A DNA stretch of 11,803 bases. It comes from QHXQ01 sp038322995. GTDB taxonomy: Bacteria; Acidobacteriota; Blastocatellia; Pyrinomonadales; Pyrinomonadaceae. Each line of letters starts with the position of its first letter. The first letter of the stretch is position 1. The position numbers and the translations under genes are program-made. Shown piece by piece: positions 1-7,557 of this stretch. The notes under the pieces are model-generated. The model had not been told where the DNA came from and searched no databases. It saw only the letters and a program-made list of their open reading frames with translations. Location of the stretch: contig JBBQGM010000111.1 of NCBI GenBank assembly GCA_038322995.1, positions 1 to 11,803 on the forward strand. Reading direction: 5' to 3'.

Positions 1-132
1 TCCATCACCTCTCCCCCCCCCCCATTAAAATTCGCACCCGGCGGGCCCGGCCGCCACAATCAAAAAAATAACCGGCACCACCCGCGGCCGGGCGCCCCCC
101 CTGGGGCCCCCCGTCCGCGTTTGCGAGGTCGG
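1..132. other. Low-complexity, probably unreliable contig edge
   Basis: This stretch lies beyond the stop codon of the minus-strand M14 peptidase gene and holds no coding region I can support. It has a run of 12 C near 13-23, an A7 run at 62-68, and several C/G runs between 91 and 112. The rest of the window has no such homopolymers. That pattern fits the end of an assembled contig where base calls are poor, although a GC-rich terminator region is also possible. The only functional element I would propose here is the weak minus-strand terminator listed separately. Confidence 0.5.
62..91 (-). terminator. Possible intrinsic terminator of the M14 peptidase gene
   Basis: Read on the minus strand, a 5-bp GC stem (91-87 pairing with 76-72, CCGGC/GCCGG) with a 10-base loop is followed by TTA and then seven T (68-62). 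It begins about 40 bases after the M14 stop codon, which is the expected place. The stem is short and the surrounding sequence may contain errors, so this is tentative. Confidence 0.35.
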
Positions 133-3100
133 TTATTTCTCGTCCAGTTTGCGCCCCGCGTTGAGATTGTCGAAGTTCAGGATCGCGTTGAAAACGAGGA
201 AGTAACTGCCCTGTGTCTCGCCGCGCCAGACGGGGTTGTTGGAGAAGAGCAGGACGTGGCCGCGCTCCAACGGCACGTCCACGACGGCCGGGTGCTGCGC
301 GATCTCGCTGCCGCCGTCGAGTAGCCCGGAGATCAACAAATCTTTGTTGTCGCCGTAACGCAAGACGACGCGCGGCCGCTCTGGCGGTGGGATGACGTTG
401 ATGCCGTTGCGTAGTTGCTCATCCGTGAGCGGCTGCGCTTCCCACGGCTCGGCGGTCACTTCGGCCGGCGCTTCAACCGGCACGCGGCCCTGCACCGTGT
501 CCGGGTCGTCCGACGTGCCGCGCCCCGTCGCGCGCGTCGGCGCGCCGGGTCGGCGGCCGCCGCGTGCGCCCGCGAGGCTGCTCACGTTGAAGATCGGGCC
601 GTCGAACGTGTAGATCGGCAGCGCGTCGCCGTAGCCGTAAGCGAGGGGACTCGTGCTGTCCACGAACTTCGAGCGCAGGATACAGCCGGTCGCTTTGAGC
701 CGCTGCTGTCGTTGAATCGAGACACCGGACGCAAAGCCATAGCCGACGGCGAACTCGGCCGTGTCCATCGTGGTGACGAGCAACCCGCCGCGCCGCACAA
801 ACTTTTTCAGATTCTCTAACCCGACAAAGCCCAGGCCGGGCCGCATGTCGTTGGTCGCATCAATCTTGCCGATGTTCGGCGTCAGCGGCGTGGTCTGCCA
901 CGGCAAGGCATTGCCCCACATCGGCAGGCCCGCCACGATTGATTGCGGATCGCGGCCCACGGGCGCGAAGAGAATCACGTCGTACTTCGCGTTGAGATCA
1001 GCGTCCTGCGCGGCGGTCTGCGTGCTGATGTAGCTGTACGGGATATTCAACTTGTCGAAGGCCATGCGCCACCAGCCTTCATCTTGTGTGCCGAGCCACG
1101 TGTGCATGATGGCGATGCGCGGCAACTTGACCGCGTGCGTCTTGACCGTGGGCAAGTCTGGCAATGCCTGCACTTGTACGCCCAATTCATTAGCCGCACG
1201 CTCAAGTTCCGCTTGCGCCACATCGCGGATGATGAATGAGCCACGATTAAACTTGCGCCCGCCGGCCTCGAATGGTTCTTCGGCGGCGGCGAACGAGGCG
1301 TTCTTCAGACGATACCGCAACGTCATCAACGCAGTGTCGGTGTTGTGATTGACGATGAACACTCCGCCGCTGCCCGCGACGCCGCCCGGTGCGCGCACGT
1401 CGCCCGCAACGCGCGTCATCGGCACATCCAACACTTTCACGTCGGTGACGCGCGCGACCTGCACGTTGCCCATTTCGCCGAACGTCCACGCGGTGTCGTC
1501 GTAAGGATTCTGCTGCGGATCGTTCGGGGCCCAGTATTGATAATCGAGCAACATGTCGGCGATGCGGCTGTAGGGTTGATCCATGCGGACGACGTAGCTG
1601 CCGGCCGGGAACTGGCGCGTGCCCGCCGGTTGCTCGTTCTTGCTTGCTTCGCTGGCCTGCTGCAACTTGTCCGCGAGGGGCACGGCGGTCGGCAGCGCGG
1701 CGCGCTCGGCCGGCTTCTGCGCTCGCTTCGTGATCGTGACCGTGAACGCCGCGTTCGCGCGCGAGATTTCGCAACCTTGCGCTTGCAGCGTGCGCAGCAG
1801 TTCAGCCTGCGCGCCGGGCCGCGGCTCGTCGGCCGGGAAAACGTAAGCCGCCGGGCCCTCATTCTTCGGTTTCAGGAGCGAGCGTTTGCTCTTGAGATAA
1901 AAATTGTGCAAGAAGAGTTGCGTGTTGTCGGCGAAGTAGTTGAGCGCGGTTAAGAGGCCGGTCTGCTGGTAGTTGTTGTTGTTGCGCTGCGACCATTTCG
2001 CGCGCGGGAGCGGCGGGTTCTGCCTGTACCATGTGCGCTCGTACTCATCGGGCCGGAGCGTGCGCTCGACGGTGTCCGCGCCGCCGTTGCCGAACGTCTC
2101 GTAGAGCCGACTGATACCGTTGTGCGTGGCGGCGAGGAACATGAGATAGCCGGGCGACCACGTATCGAATGTGCCATGTGTGAAGACGCCGGGCATGCCA
2201 AACTTCGTCATCTCCGAGACGTTGTTCCATCCCATCAACTGCCACTCGTCCGTTAAGATCGGATCGAGCCATGCATTGTACGGGCCGTCGCCGATGGTGT
2301 TGTCGTAGAGATACGGCACAGACTCGTGCAGGTCGTGCAAGACCTGCGCCTTCCAATCGATGTAGGTCTTGAGCACGTTGCGCGTGAGCTTCAAGGTCAG
2401 CCCCATCGCGTCGCGGTTATTGTCGTGCGCGACATAATGGCCCCAGTAGATGAGCGGCGGCCAATTCTCTTTCGGGTGCGCGAGATGCCAGTTGTAGATG
2501 TCCACCTGCCGGTTACGCCCGTCCACCTCGACGACCGGCGTGATCAAGGTGACGACGTTCGCGCGGATGTGTTTGATGTATGGACTCTCGTCCACGGCCA
2601 GACGATAAGCCAATTCCATCAGCGCGGTCGGCGCGCCCGTCTCCGTCGAATGGATCGTGCCGGTGATGTAATAGATGGGCACGGAGGCGGCAACGAGCCG
2701 GTCAGCTTCCGCGTCGTCCAGATTGATCGTGCGCGGGTCGGCGAGTTTGGCGAGGCGGGCGCGGTTCTCTTCGAGGTGCGCGAGGTTCGCTTCCGCCGAG
2801 ACGGCGACGGCGATCATCTCGCGGCCCTCTTCGCTCGTGCCGATGCTATAGACCTTGACGCGCGGACTCGCTTTTTCGAGTTGGCGCATGTAGCGATAGA
2901 CATCTTCGGCGTAAGGCAGTTTGCCGGGCGCACCGGCCACGTCGCCTAGCACAGCCTTCGGCGTGGGCACGTTCGGCGCTGCAGGCAAGTAATCCGTGAG
3001 CGGCGAATTGAAGAACGGCTCGGTCGTGTACTCTTTGATCTTCCGCGTATAGTCTTCGTCAATCGGTTGCTGCGGATCGCGCGCCGCTCTCGTCTGACTA

Positions 3101-3174
3101 TGACCAACAGTGGAAGCAATGAGCAGGAGGGCGCAGATAGCAATGCTGTACCGGGCGAAAATATAACGACGCAT
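133..3174 (-). CDS. Secreted M14-family zinc metallopeptidase, 1013 aa
   Basis: Predicted exported zinc carboxypeptidase-like enzyme that would cleave peptides outside the cytoplasm. The chosen start gives a signal peptide: basic MRRYIFAR, then a hydrophobic stretch to about residue 24, then GHSQ. It also has a Shine-Dalgarno GAGG (3186-3183) 8 bases upstream. The reading frame stays open to 3360, but that 62-residue extension is Arg/Pro-rich, would bury the signal peptide and overlaps the upstream gene. The M14 zinc motif HxxE is at H175-E178 (HSTE). An NNRD motif (252-255) matches the substrate-binding Asn-Arg pair, and HDLHE (280-284) supplies the third zinc ligand, probably H283. I could not place the catalytic Glu equivalent to carboxypeptidase A E270. 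From about residue 685 the sequence looks like a class I glutamine amidotransferase-like fold, as in other long bacterial M14 proteins. A Gly/Arg/Pro-rich linker lies near 868-905. At 1013 aa it is far longer than classic M14 enzymes (about 300-400 aa). Family confident, substrate unknown. Confidence 0.88.
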   Translation of the reverse strand: MRRYIFARYSIAICALLLIASTVGHSQTRAARDPQQPIDEDYTRKIKEYTTEPFFNSPLTDYLPAAPNVPTPKAVLGDVAGAPGKLPYAEDVYRYMRQLEKASPRVKVYSIGTSEEGREMIAVAVSAEANLAHLEENRARLAKLADPRTINLDDAEADRLVAASVPIYYITGTIHSTETGAPTALMELAYRLAVDESPYIKHIRANVVTLITPVVEVDGRNRQVDIYNWHLAHPKENWPPLIYWGHYVAHDNNRDAMGLTLKLTRNVLKTYIDWKAQVLHDLHESVPYLYDNTIGDGPYNAWLDPILTDEWQLMGWNNVSEMTKFGMPGVFTHGTFDTWSPGYLMFLAATHNGISRLYETFGNGGADTVERTLRPDEYERTWYRQNPPLPRAKWSQRNNNNYQQTGLLTALNYFADNTQLFLHNFYLKSKRSLLKPKNEGPAAYVFPADEPRPGAQAELLRTLQAQGCEISRANAAFTVTITKRAQKPAERAALPTAVPLADKLQQASEASKNEQPAGTRQFPAGSYVVRMDQPYSRIADMLLDYQYWAPNDPQQNPYDDTAWTFGEMGNVQVARVTDVKVLDVPMTRVAGDVRAPGGVAGSGGVFIVNHNTDTALMTLRYRLKNASFAAAEEPFEAGGRKFNRGSFIIRDVAQAELERAANELGVQVQALPDLPTVKTHAVKLPRIAIMHTWLGTQDEGWWRMAFDKLNIPYSYISTQTAAQDADLNAKYDVILFAPVGRDPQSIVAGLPMWGNALPWQTTPLTPNIGKIDATNDMRPGLGFVGLENLKKFVRRGGLLVTTMDTAEFAVGYGFASGVSIQRQQRLKATGCILRSKFVDSTSPLAYGYGDALPIYTFDGPIFNVSSLAGARGGRRPGAPTRATGRGTSDDPDTVQGRVPVEAPAEVTAEPWEAQPLTDEQLRNGINVIPPPERPRVVLRYGDNKDLLISGLLDGGSEIAQHPAVVDVPLERGHVLLFSNNPVWRGETQGSYFLVFNAILNFDNLNAGRKLDEK

Positions 3175-3221
3175 GCAAGGGGCCTCTTTTGTTTGCTGGC
3201 AAGTAAGTGCTGGCGGTAGCT

Positions 3222-3401
3222 TTAGGCGCGGCGGTCGCGTTGCCAACGGGCACTCACGTTGACGCGCTTCTCTGCGCGCCGCACACAGTCCCAACAGACG
3301 TAATGCACGGAGTTGTTCGGCTCGATCAACTTGAGCAAATGTCGGCTCTCGCGGTCGCAACGTTCACACACGCCCACCGCGCTCTCTTGTGTCTCTGCCA
3401 T
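3222..3401 (-). CDS. Small zinc-knuckle protein, 59 aa, unknown function
   Basis: A short soluble protein with two CxxC pairs, C12-C15 and C36-C39 (the latter as CWDC), spaced as in a treble-clef or zinc-ribbon fold that binds one zinc ion. A basic tail follows (RRAEKR and on). I do not recognise a named family. The ATG at 3401 is preferred because a perfect GGAGG (3414-3410) lies 8 bases upstream. An in-frame GTG at 3416 sits on that Shine-Dalgarno and is unlikely. The gene ends 47 bp before the M14 peptidase start on the same strand, so the two are probably cotranscribed. The strong ribosome binding site and paired cysteines argue for a real gene. It could be a regulator or a rubredoxin/zinc-ribbon-like accessory, which the sequence cannot decide. 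Confidence 0.72.
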   Translation of the reverse strand: MAETQESAVGVCERCDRESRHLLKLIEPNNSVHYVCWDCVRRAEKRVNVSARWQRDRRA

Positions 3402-3661
3402 GCGAAGCGCCTCCACGCCGTAAGTTTTCTGTGTACAGCTACCGGGGCAGCAATTTAACTCAGCGCATCGGGTTTTGCCTATCTTAAAAGTGGCCGCGTT
3501 GGGTGCGCCGCGAAATACGGGCGAACGCGGCCATGCGCAGTTGAATCATAAACGGCAATGGCGTATCAGGCGCAACAAGCGCCGCACGTCGCGGTCGGGC
3601 GCGTGTTATCTTCTGCCAAGTTACCGCCGCGCAGCTTGCTTGCGGAAATGGAGTGTGCATC
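3402..3661. promoter_or_regulatory. Divergent intergenic region, promoters not resolved
   Basis: This 260-bp gap separates the minus-strand zinc-knuckle/M14 pair from the plus-strand lipoprotein gene, so promoters in both directions should lie here. The stretch around 3421-3490 is more AT-rich than its surroundings and is the likeliest location. I found no pair of -35 and -10 boxes with convincing match and spacing on either strand. It also contains the hairpin at 3491-3533. Reading frames crossing it look like chance products of GC-rich sequence. Confidence 0.4.
3491..3533. repeat. 10-bp inverted repeat forming a two-tier hairpin
   Basis: TGGCCGCGTT (3491-3500) pairs perfectly with AACGCGGCCA (3524-3533). 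Within the 23-base loop, CGCC (3506-3509) can pair with GGCG (3520-3523). No T-tract follows on the plus strand. On the minus strand it is followed by ACTTTTAAG, only weakly terminator-like, and no gene ends nearby. It lies 128 bp upstream of the lipoprotein start, between divergent genes, so it may be an operator-like palindrome or a structured leader. A function is not established. Confidence 0.45.
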
Positions 3662-4645
3662 ATGCGACAACGAAAGCTCGGTGTGTTTTTACTTTTGTGC
3701 GCGCTATGGGCGACGAGTATGGGCGCGAGCGGTTGCGACCTGCAACGACGCAGGAGCGCGAAGCGGCCAACGAAGTCCACGCCTGCGCCGCCACCTGTGC
3801 CGACGCCGCTACCTACGCACGTTAAGGAGCCACCCGCAATGCCGACAGACAGCCAACTCACAGAACTCGCGGCGGGCAATTACGGCCAGATGCGCGAATC
3901 GTTCGTCCTCGTGGCGCGCGACGCGCAGACCTACGCCGCCTTGCACACGATGATCACGAATCTGCCCGACCAGAGCGCGGAATTTCTCCGCACGCATGCG
4001 GTTGTCGCGGCCTTCTTGGGCCAACGGCGCACAGGCGGCTACAGCATAGAGATCAAACAGACAGCGCGCGGCCGGCTCAGTCTCAGCGAGCATGCGCCGG
4101 CCAAAGGTATGATGACGACGCAGGCCCTGACCGCGCCGTTCCGCATCGTCGTCCTGCCGGTCGAGCCTGATGATGCGCTCGACCTGACGCTTGATGCGAC
4201 GTGGCAACAACGCCAGCGGCCCTATCGCATCACCGACGGCGCGATCACTGTCATCGGCGGCTTCGCCGGTATCCGCGAGGCGGCGCAACTCGCGGGCACA
4301 TTGCGCATCATGCGCGCGGGCGACTTCGCCACGTTCACCTTCGATGTACAAAGCACGGGCGGCCACCGCCCTCGCCACATGGCTGACACGGCGACCGGCA
4401 CGGTTGATGCGGCGGGGCGCGTCGCGCTCACGCGCTTGGACGCCTTCGCCCTCTCCGGCGCGACCGAAAGCCCGTTTCGCGCGAGCGGGCAATTTACTAA
4501 CAAGGAAACTAATCTGACCTTGAGTTTCGAGACCATCCCCGCCCCGCACGTCGCTGACAACTTCGGCGCAAAGGGCAACCTCAGCGCCGTCGCCACCGCG
4601 CCCGCGCCCGCAAATAAAGCGATCAACGGTGACGAGCCGATGTAG
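3662..4645 (+). CDS. PrcB-domain lipoprotein, 327 aa
   Basis: Predicted lipoprotein anchored on the outside of the cytoplasmic membrane or in the outer membrane. The start at 3662 has GGAG (3650-3653) 8 bases upstream. An in-frame GTG three codons earlier overlaps that site and is less likely. Residues 1-25 form a lipoprotein signal (MRQRKLG, hydrophobic core, then ASGC) with the modified Cys at 25. A Pro-rich linker (about 40-62) follows. Residues of roughly 65-165 match the PrcB C-terminal domain: a region before FLG, the hallmark TGGY (124-127), alternating beta strands, and an LTAPFRIV-like end. This domain is named after PrcB of the Treponema denticola protease complex and occurs in many secreted proteins, probably as a binding module. 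Residues 170-327 look beta-rich but I do not recognise them. A strong terminator begins about 30 bp after the stop, so this is probably a single-gene unit. Domain call fairly sure, role unknown. Confidence 0.8.
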   Translation: MRQRKLGVFLLLCALWATSMGASGCDLQRRRSAKRPTKSTPAPPPVPTPLPTHVKEPPAMPTDSQLTELAAGNYGQMRESFVLVARDAQTYAALHTMITNLPDQSAEFLRTHAVVAAFLGQRRTGGYSIEIKQTARGRLSLSEHAPAKGMMTTQALTAPFRIVVLPVEPDDALDLTLDATWQQRQRPYRITDGAITVIGGFAGIREAAQLAGTLRIMRAGDFATFTFDVQSTGGHRPRHMADTATGTVDAAGRVALTRLDAFALSGATESPFRASGQFTNKETNLTLSFETIPAPHVADNFGAKGNLSAVATAPAPANKAINGDEPM

Positions 4646-4673
4646 TGTGCAAACGTAAGGCGCACACATTTGC

Positions 4674-4716
4674 AAAAAGGTCGACAGCGCGCACCGAACG
4701 CCTGTCGACCTTTTTT
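4674..4716 (+). terminator. Strong intrinsic terminator after the PrcB lipoprotein gene
   Basis: AAAAAGGTCGACAG (4674-4687) pairs perfectly over 14 bp with CTGTCGACCTTTTT (4702-4715), and T continues to 4716. The loop is 14 bases. The matching A-tract on the 5' side means the opposite strand also ends in T, so it could work in both directions. It separates the lipoprotein gene from the M1 aminopeptidase gene. Confidence 0.9.
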
Positions 4717-4781
4717 ACGCTTGCGAATGAGTTAGAATACTCTCCGCTCGTTCAGCACTTCAGGCCCGACGTTGAGACACA

Positions 4782-7448
4782 ATGCTCCGAACAATTTTGC
4801 TCGCGCTATTCTGCTTCGTGATGGCCGGCACATTACACGCCGCAACACAGCCCGACGCACACGTGCCTGAAGCCGGCGTGCCGCGTACGCTTGCACGCCA
4901 GCGCGCGGCGCATTATCGCGACGTGCGCTACGCGCTCAACGTTGAACTGTGGCCGGGCGCGGAGCAACTCAAGGGTACGGAGGAGATTCGCGTCACGCTC
5001 GACGGCGCGGCGGGCGAACTCGTGCTTGACTGGCGCGTCGTCAATCCTAAGGCGCAGCAGGCGAGCGTGCGCGACATCATAGTGAACGGGCACGCGGTCG
5101 CCGATGCGCGCTTCACGAACGAACACATCATCATCCCCAAGTCGTACTTGGTCGCGGGCGAGAACGTCGTCAAACTCAGCTTCGCCTCGCCCATCAGCAC
5201 ATCGGGCAGCGCGGTCACGCGCTATCGCGACGGCACGGACAAGCGCGAATACATCTACACGCTCTTTGTGCCCTCGGACGCCAGCACCGCGTTTCCCTGC
5301 TTCGATCAGCCGGACTTAAAAGCGCGCTTTCAACTGGACGTAGGGACAACAACGTCATGGCGAGTTATCACTAACACCAGTGCTGAGACCGTGACGCGGA
5401 GCGGGACGAACAGCTTCTGGCGTTTTCGTGAGACACAACCCCTCAGCACTTATCAGTTCGCGTTCGCCGCCGGCGAGTTCGCGGCATTCAAGGACGATGT
5501 CTCGCCATACGCGACGCAATTGTTCGTGCGCCAATCGCAAGTTGAACGAGCGCGTAAGGAGTTGGCGGCAGTCTTTCGTGTGAATCGTGAAGGCTTAAAC
5601 TTTTACGGTCGTTACTTCGCGCATGAATTTCCGTTTCCGAAATACGATCTCGTCCTCATCCCGGAGTTTGCTTATGGTGGCATGGAACACGCGGGCGCGA
5701 CGTTTTTGCGCGAAGAAGGAATTTTATTTCCCTCCGATCCGACGGCGAACGACATCGCGGCCCGCGCCGAGTTGATGCTGCACGAAGCGGCGCACCAGTG
5801 GTTCGGCGACCTCGTCACGATGCGTTGGTTCGACGACCTCTGGCTCAAAGAAGGCTTCGCCACATTCATGGCTTACAAGGCGGCGGAAGCGATCATGCCG
5901 CAAACGAACGCCTGGAAGATTTTCTATCAGCGCACGAAACCCGCCGCTTACACGACCGATGTGACGAAAGGCACGACGCCGATCTTCCAAGAAATTCCCA
6001 ATCTCTCGGCCGCAAAGTCGGCTTATGGCAACATCGTCTATCGCAAAGCGCCTTCAATTCTCCGGCAGGCCGAGTTCTATCTCGGCGCGGCTGAATTTCA
6101 ACGCGCCATCCAACTCTTCGTCAAAGAGCATGCCTTCGCCAACGCTGAATGGAGCGATCTCGTCGGCGCGTTCGAGCAAACTTCGGGCCAGCAACTCGAC
6201 CGTTGGGCCGACGCATGGGTCAAACGGCGCGGCATGCCCGACGTGCGCCCGGCCTTGCGCTTAACCAAAACGGGCCGCGTCGCTGCGCTCACGCTCACGC
6301 AACGTGACCTGCTAGGCGAAGGCGGCTTGTGGCCGATGCGCCTGAAAATCTTGTTCGCTTATACGAACGCGCCACCCAAAACATTAACGGTCAAACTCAA
6401 TGCCGCGCCCACAACCGATGTGCCCGCCGCGCGGGGCTTGCGTGCGCCCGCGTGGGTCTTCATCAATGATGAAGATTACGGTTACGGGCAGTTTCTGTTA
6501 GACCCCGCGAGCCGGCCACACGTCATGCAACAACTCGGCGGCGTCCACGACGATTTTTTGCGGGCGCTGCTCTGGGGCACGCTCTGGGACAGCGTGCGCG
6601 CCGCCGAACTCGCGCCCGCCGACTATATCGCGCTTGCGCTCCGCTTACTGCCCAACGAGCGCGACGAGACGATTACGCAGAGCGTGCTTGGGCGCACACA
6701 GACAGCCTTCAATCGCTATCTATCCGGCGAGCAACAACGCGCGCTCGCGCCGCAACTCGAAGCGCTGCTCGCAACGCAGATGCTCAAGGCGGAGACGGCC
6801 GGACTGCGCATCACTTACTTTCGCGCCTTCCAGGCCATCGCCACCACCGCCGCCGCCCGCGCCCAACTCAAACAATTGCTCGGCGGCTCGCTCGCCGTGC
6901 CCGGCATGACCTTGCGCCCGCGCGACCGCTTCGATCTCGTCACCGCGCTCATCATGCACAACGATCCCGAAGGCTCGCTGCTCTTAGCGCGTGAGGCACA
7001 ACGCGAACTTGACGACAACGCGCGGCGTTACGCCTACGCGGCCGGCGCAGCACAAGCCAGTCCCGACGTGAAGCAAAGATATTTCACCGCTTATTTCAAT
7101 CAGCCCGATCTGGCCGAAAGCTGGATCGAGGCCAGCGCGGGGCCGTTCAACGCGCCCGCCCAAGCCGCGCTAACACTCGACTATCTCGCGCCCGCGCTCC
7201 GCGCACTCCCCGAACTCAAACGCACGCGCAAAATCTTTTTCGTCAACAACTGGCTCGCCGCCTTCATCGGCGGCCAGTGCAGTCCGCAGGCCGTCGCCAC
7301 CGTGCAAGACTTCTTGCACGAGACGCAACTCGACCGCGACCTGCGCCTCAAAGTGCTTGAAGCGGTTGACGGACTGGAACGCTGCGTCCGCATCCGCGCG
7401 CAGTTTGCCGGCGATAAAACGATAGCCCCAGCGCGCCCCGCGCCGTGA
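4782..7448 (+). CDS. Secreted M1-family zinc aminopeptidase, 888 aa
   Basis: Predicted exported aminopeptidase that removes N-terminal residues from peptides. The start gives a clear signal peptide (MLRTILLALF and a hydrophobic core, likely cut near HAA at about 20-21). Only a weak Shine-Dalgarno is present (TTGAGA region). The order of elements is the N-terminal beta-saddle domain, the substrate motif GGMEH (299-303, where the family usually has GxMEN), the zinc site HEAAH (334-338) with the third ligand E357 exactly 18 residues on in LWLKEG, and the catalytic Tyr at Y420 in GNIVYRK. A long alpha-helical C-terminal region fills roughly 600-880, like the ERAP1-C type, and the length is normal for the family. 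A TAGAAT at 4733-4738 could be a -10 box, but I see no matching -35. All catalytic residues are present, so the enzyme should be active. The physiological substrate is unknown. Confidence 0.93.
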   Translation: MLRTILLALFCFVMAGTLHAATQPDAHVPEAGVPRTLARQRAAHYRDVRYALNVELWPGAEQLKGTEEIRVTLDGAAGELVLDWRVVNPKAQQASVRDIIVNGHAVADARFTNEHIIIPKSYLVAGENVVKLSFASPISTSGSAVTRYRDGTDKREYIYTLFVPSDASTAFPCFDQPDLKARFQLDVGTTTSWRVITNTSAETVTRSGTNSFWRFRETQPLSTYQFAFAAGEFAAFKDDVSPYATQLFVRQSQVERARKELAAVFRVNREGLNFYGRYFAHEFPFPKYDLVLIPEFAYGGMEHAGATFLREEGILFPSDPTANDIAARAELMLHEAAHQWFGDLVTMRWFDDLWLKEGFATFMAYKAAEAIMPQTNAWKIFYQRTKPAAYTTDVTKGTTPIFQEIPNLSAAKSAYGNIVYRKAPSILRQAEFYLGAAEFQRAIQLFVKEHAFANAEWSDLVGAFEQTSGQQLDRWADAWVKRRGMPDVRPALRLTKTGRVAALTLTQRDLLGEGGLWPMRLKILFAYTNAPPKTLTVKLNAAPTTDVPAARGLRAPAWVFINDEDYGYGQFLLDPASRPHVMQQLGGVHDDFLRALLWGTLWDSVRAAELAPADYIALALRLLPNERDETITQSVLGRTQTAFNRYLSGEQQRALAPQLEALLATQMLKAETAGLRITYFRAFQAIATTAAARAQLKQLLGGSLAVPGMTLRPRDRFDLVTALIMHNDPEGSLLLAREAQRELDDNARRYAYAAGAAQASPDVKQRYFTAYFNQPDLAESWIEASAGPFNAPAQAALTLDYLAPALRALPELKRTRKIFFVNNWLAAFIGGQCSPQAVATVQDFLHETQLDRDLRLKVLEAVDGLERCVRIRAQFAGDKTIAPARPAP

Positions 7449-7492
7449 TACACTCGGCCGCGATTCATCCCCTAATCTGAATCCAGGCGCGG

Positions 7493-7537
7493 AAGACTGG
7501 CTTTGCGTTTCGAGCATTGAGCGCGCAAAGCCATCTT
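7493..7537 (+). terminator. Hairpin, probable terminator after the M1 aminopeptidase gene
   Basis: TGGCTTTGCG (7498-7507) pairs perfectly with CGCAAAGCCA (7524-7533) across a 16-base loop. Past a bulged C at 7497, AAGA (7493-7496) pairs with TCTT (7534-7537), giving 14 bp in all. The downstream T-tract is weak (TCTTTC). It starts 45 bp after the M1 stop and ends only 20 bp before the PLD start, so it may instead act as a leader structure of the PLD gene. Confidence 0.6.
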
Positions 7538-7557
7538 TCAGCGCAACCCTACGCTGC

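Noticed and set aside
1345..1953. 202-codon plus-strand frame inside the M14 gene
   Set aside because: Arg/His/Ala-rich antisense shadow of a conserved secreted peptidase.
2326..2949. 207-codon plus-strand frame inside the M14 gene
   Set aside because: It lies antisense to the zinc-ligand region of the peptidase, which is clearly coding; no motif or ribosome site supports it.
3175..3360. 62-residue N-terminal extension of the M14 peptidase frame
   Set aside because: It is Arg/Pro-rich, would put a cleavable signal peptide in the middle of the protein, overlaps the zinc-knuckle gene, and the internal ATG at 3174 has its own Shine-Dalgarno.
3809..4675. 288-codon open frame on the minus strand opposite the lipoprotein gene
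   Set aside because: Composition is Arg/Ala/Gly-rich with no recognisable domain, and the plus-strand frame has a lipobox and a PrcB domain. High GC leaves the antisense frame open by chance.
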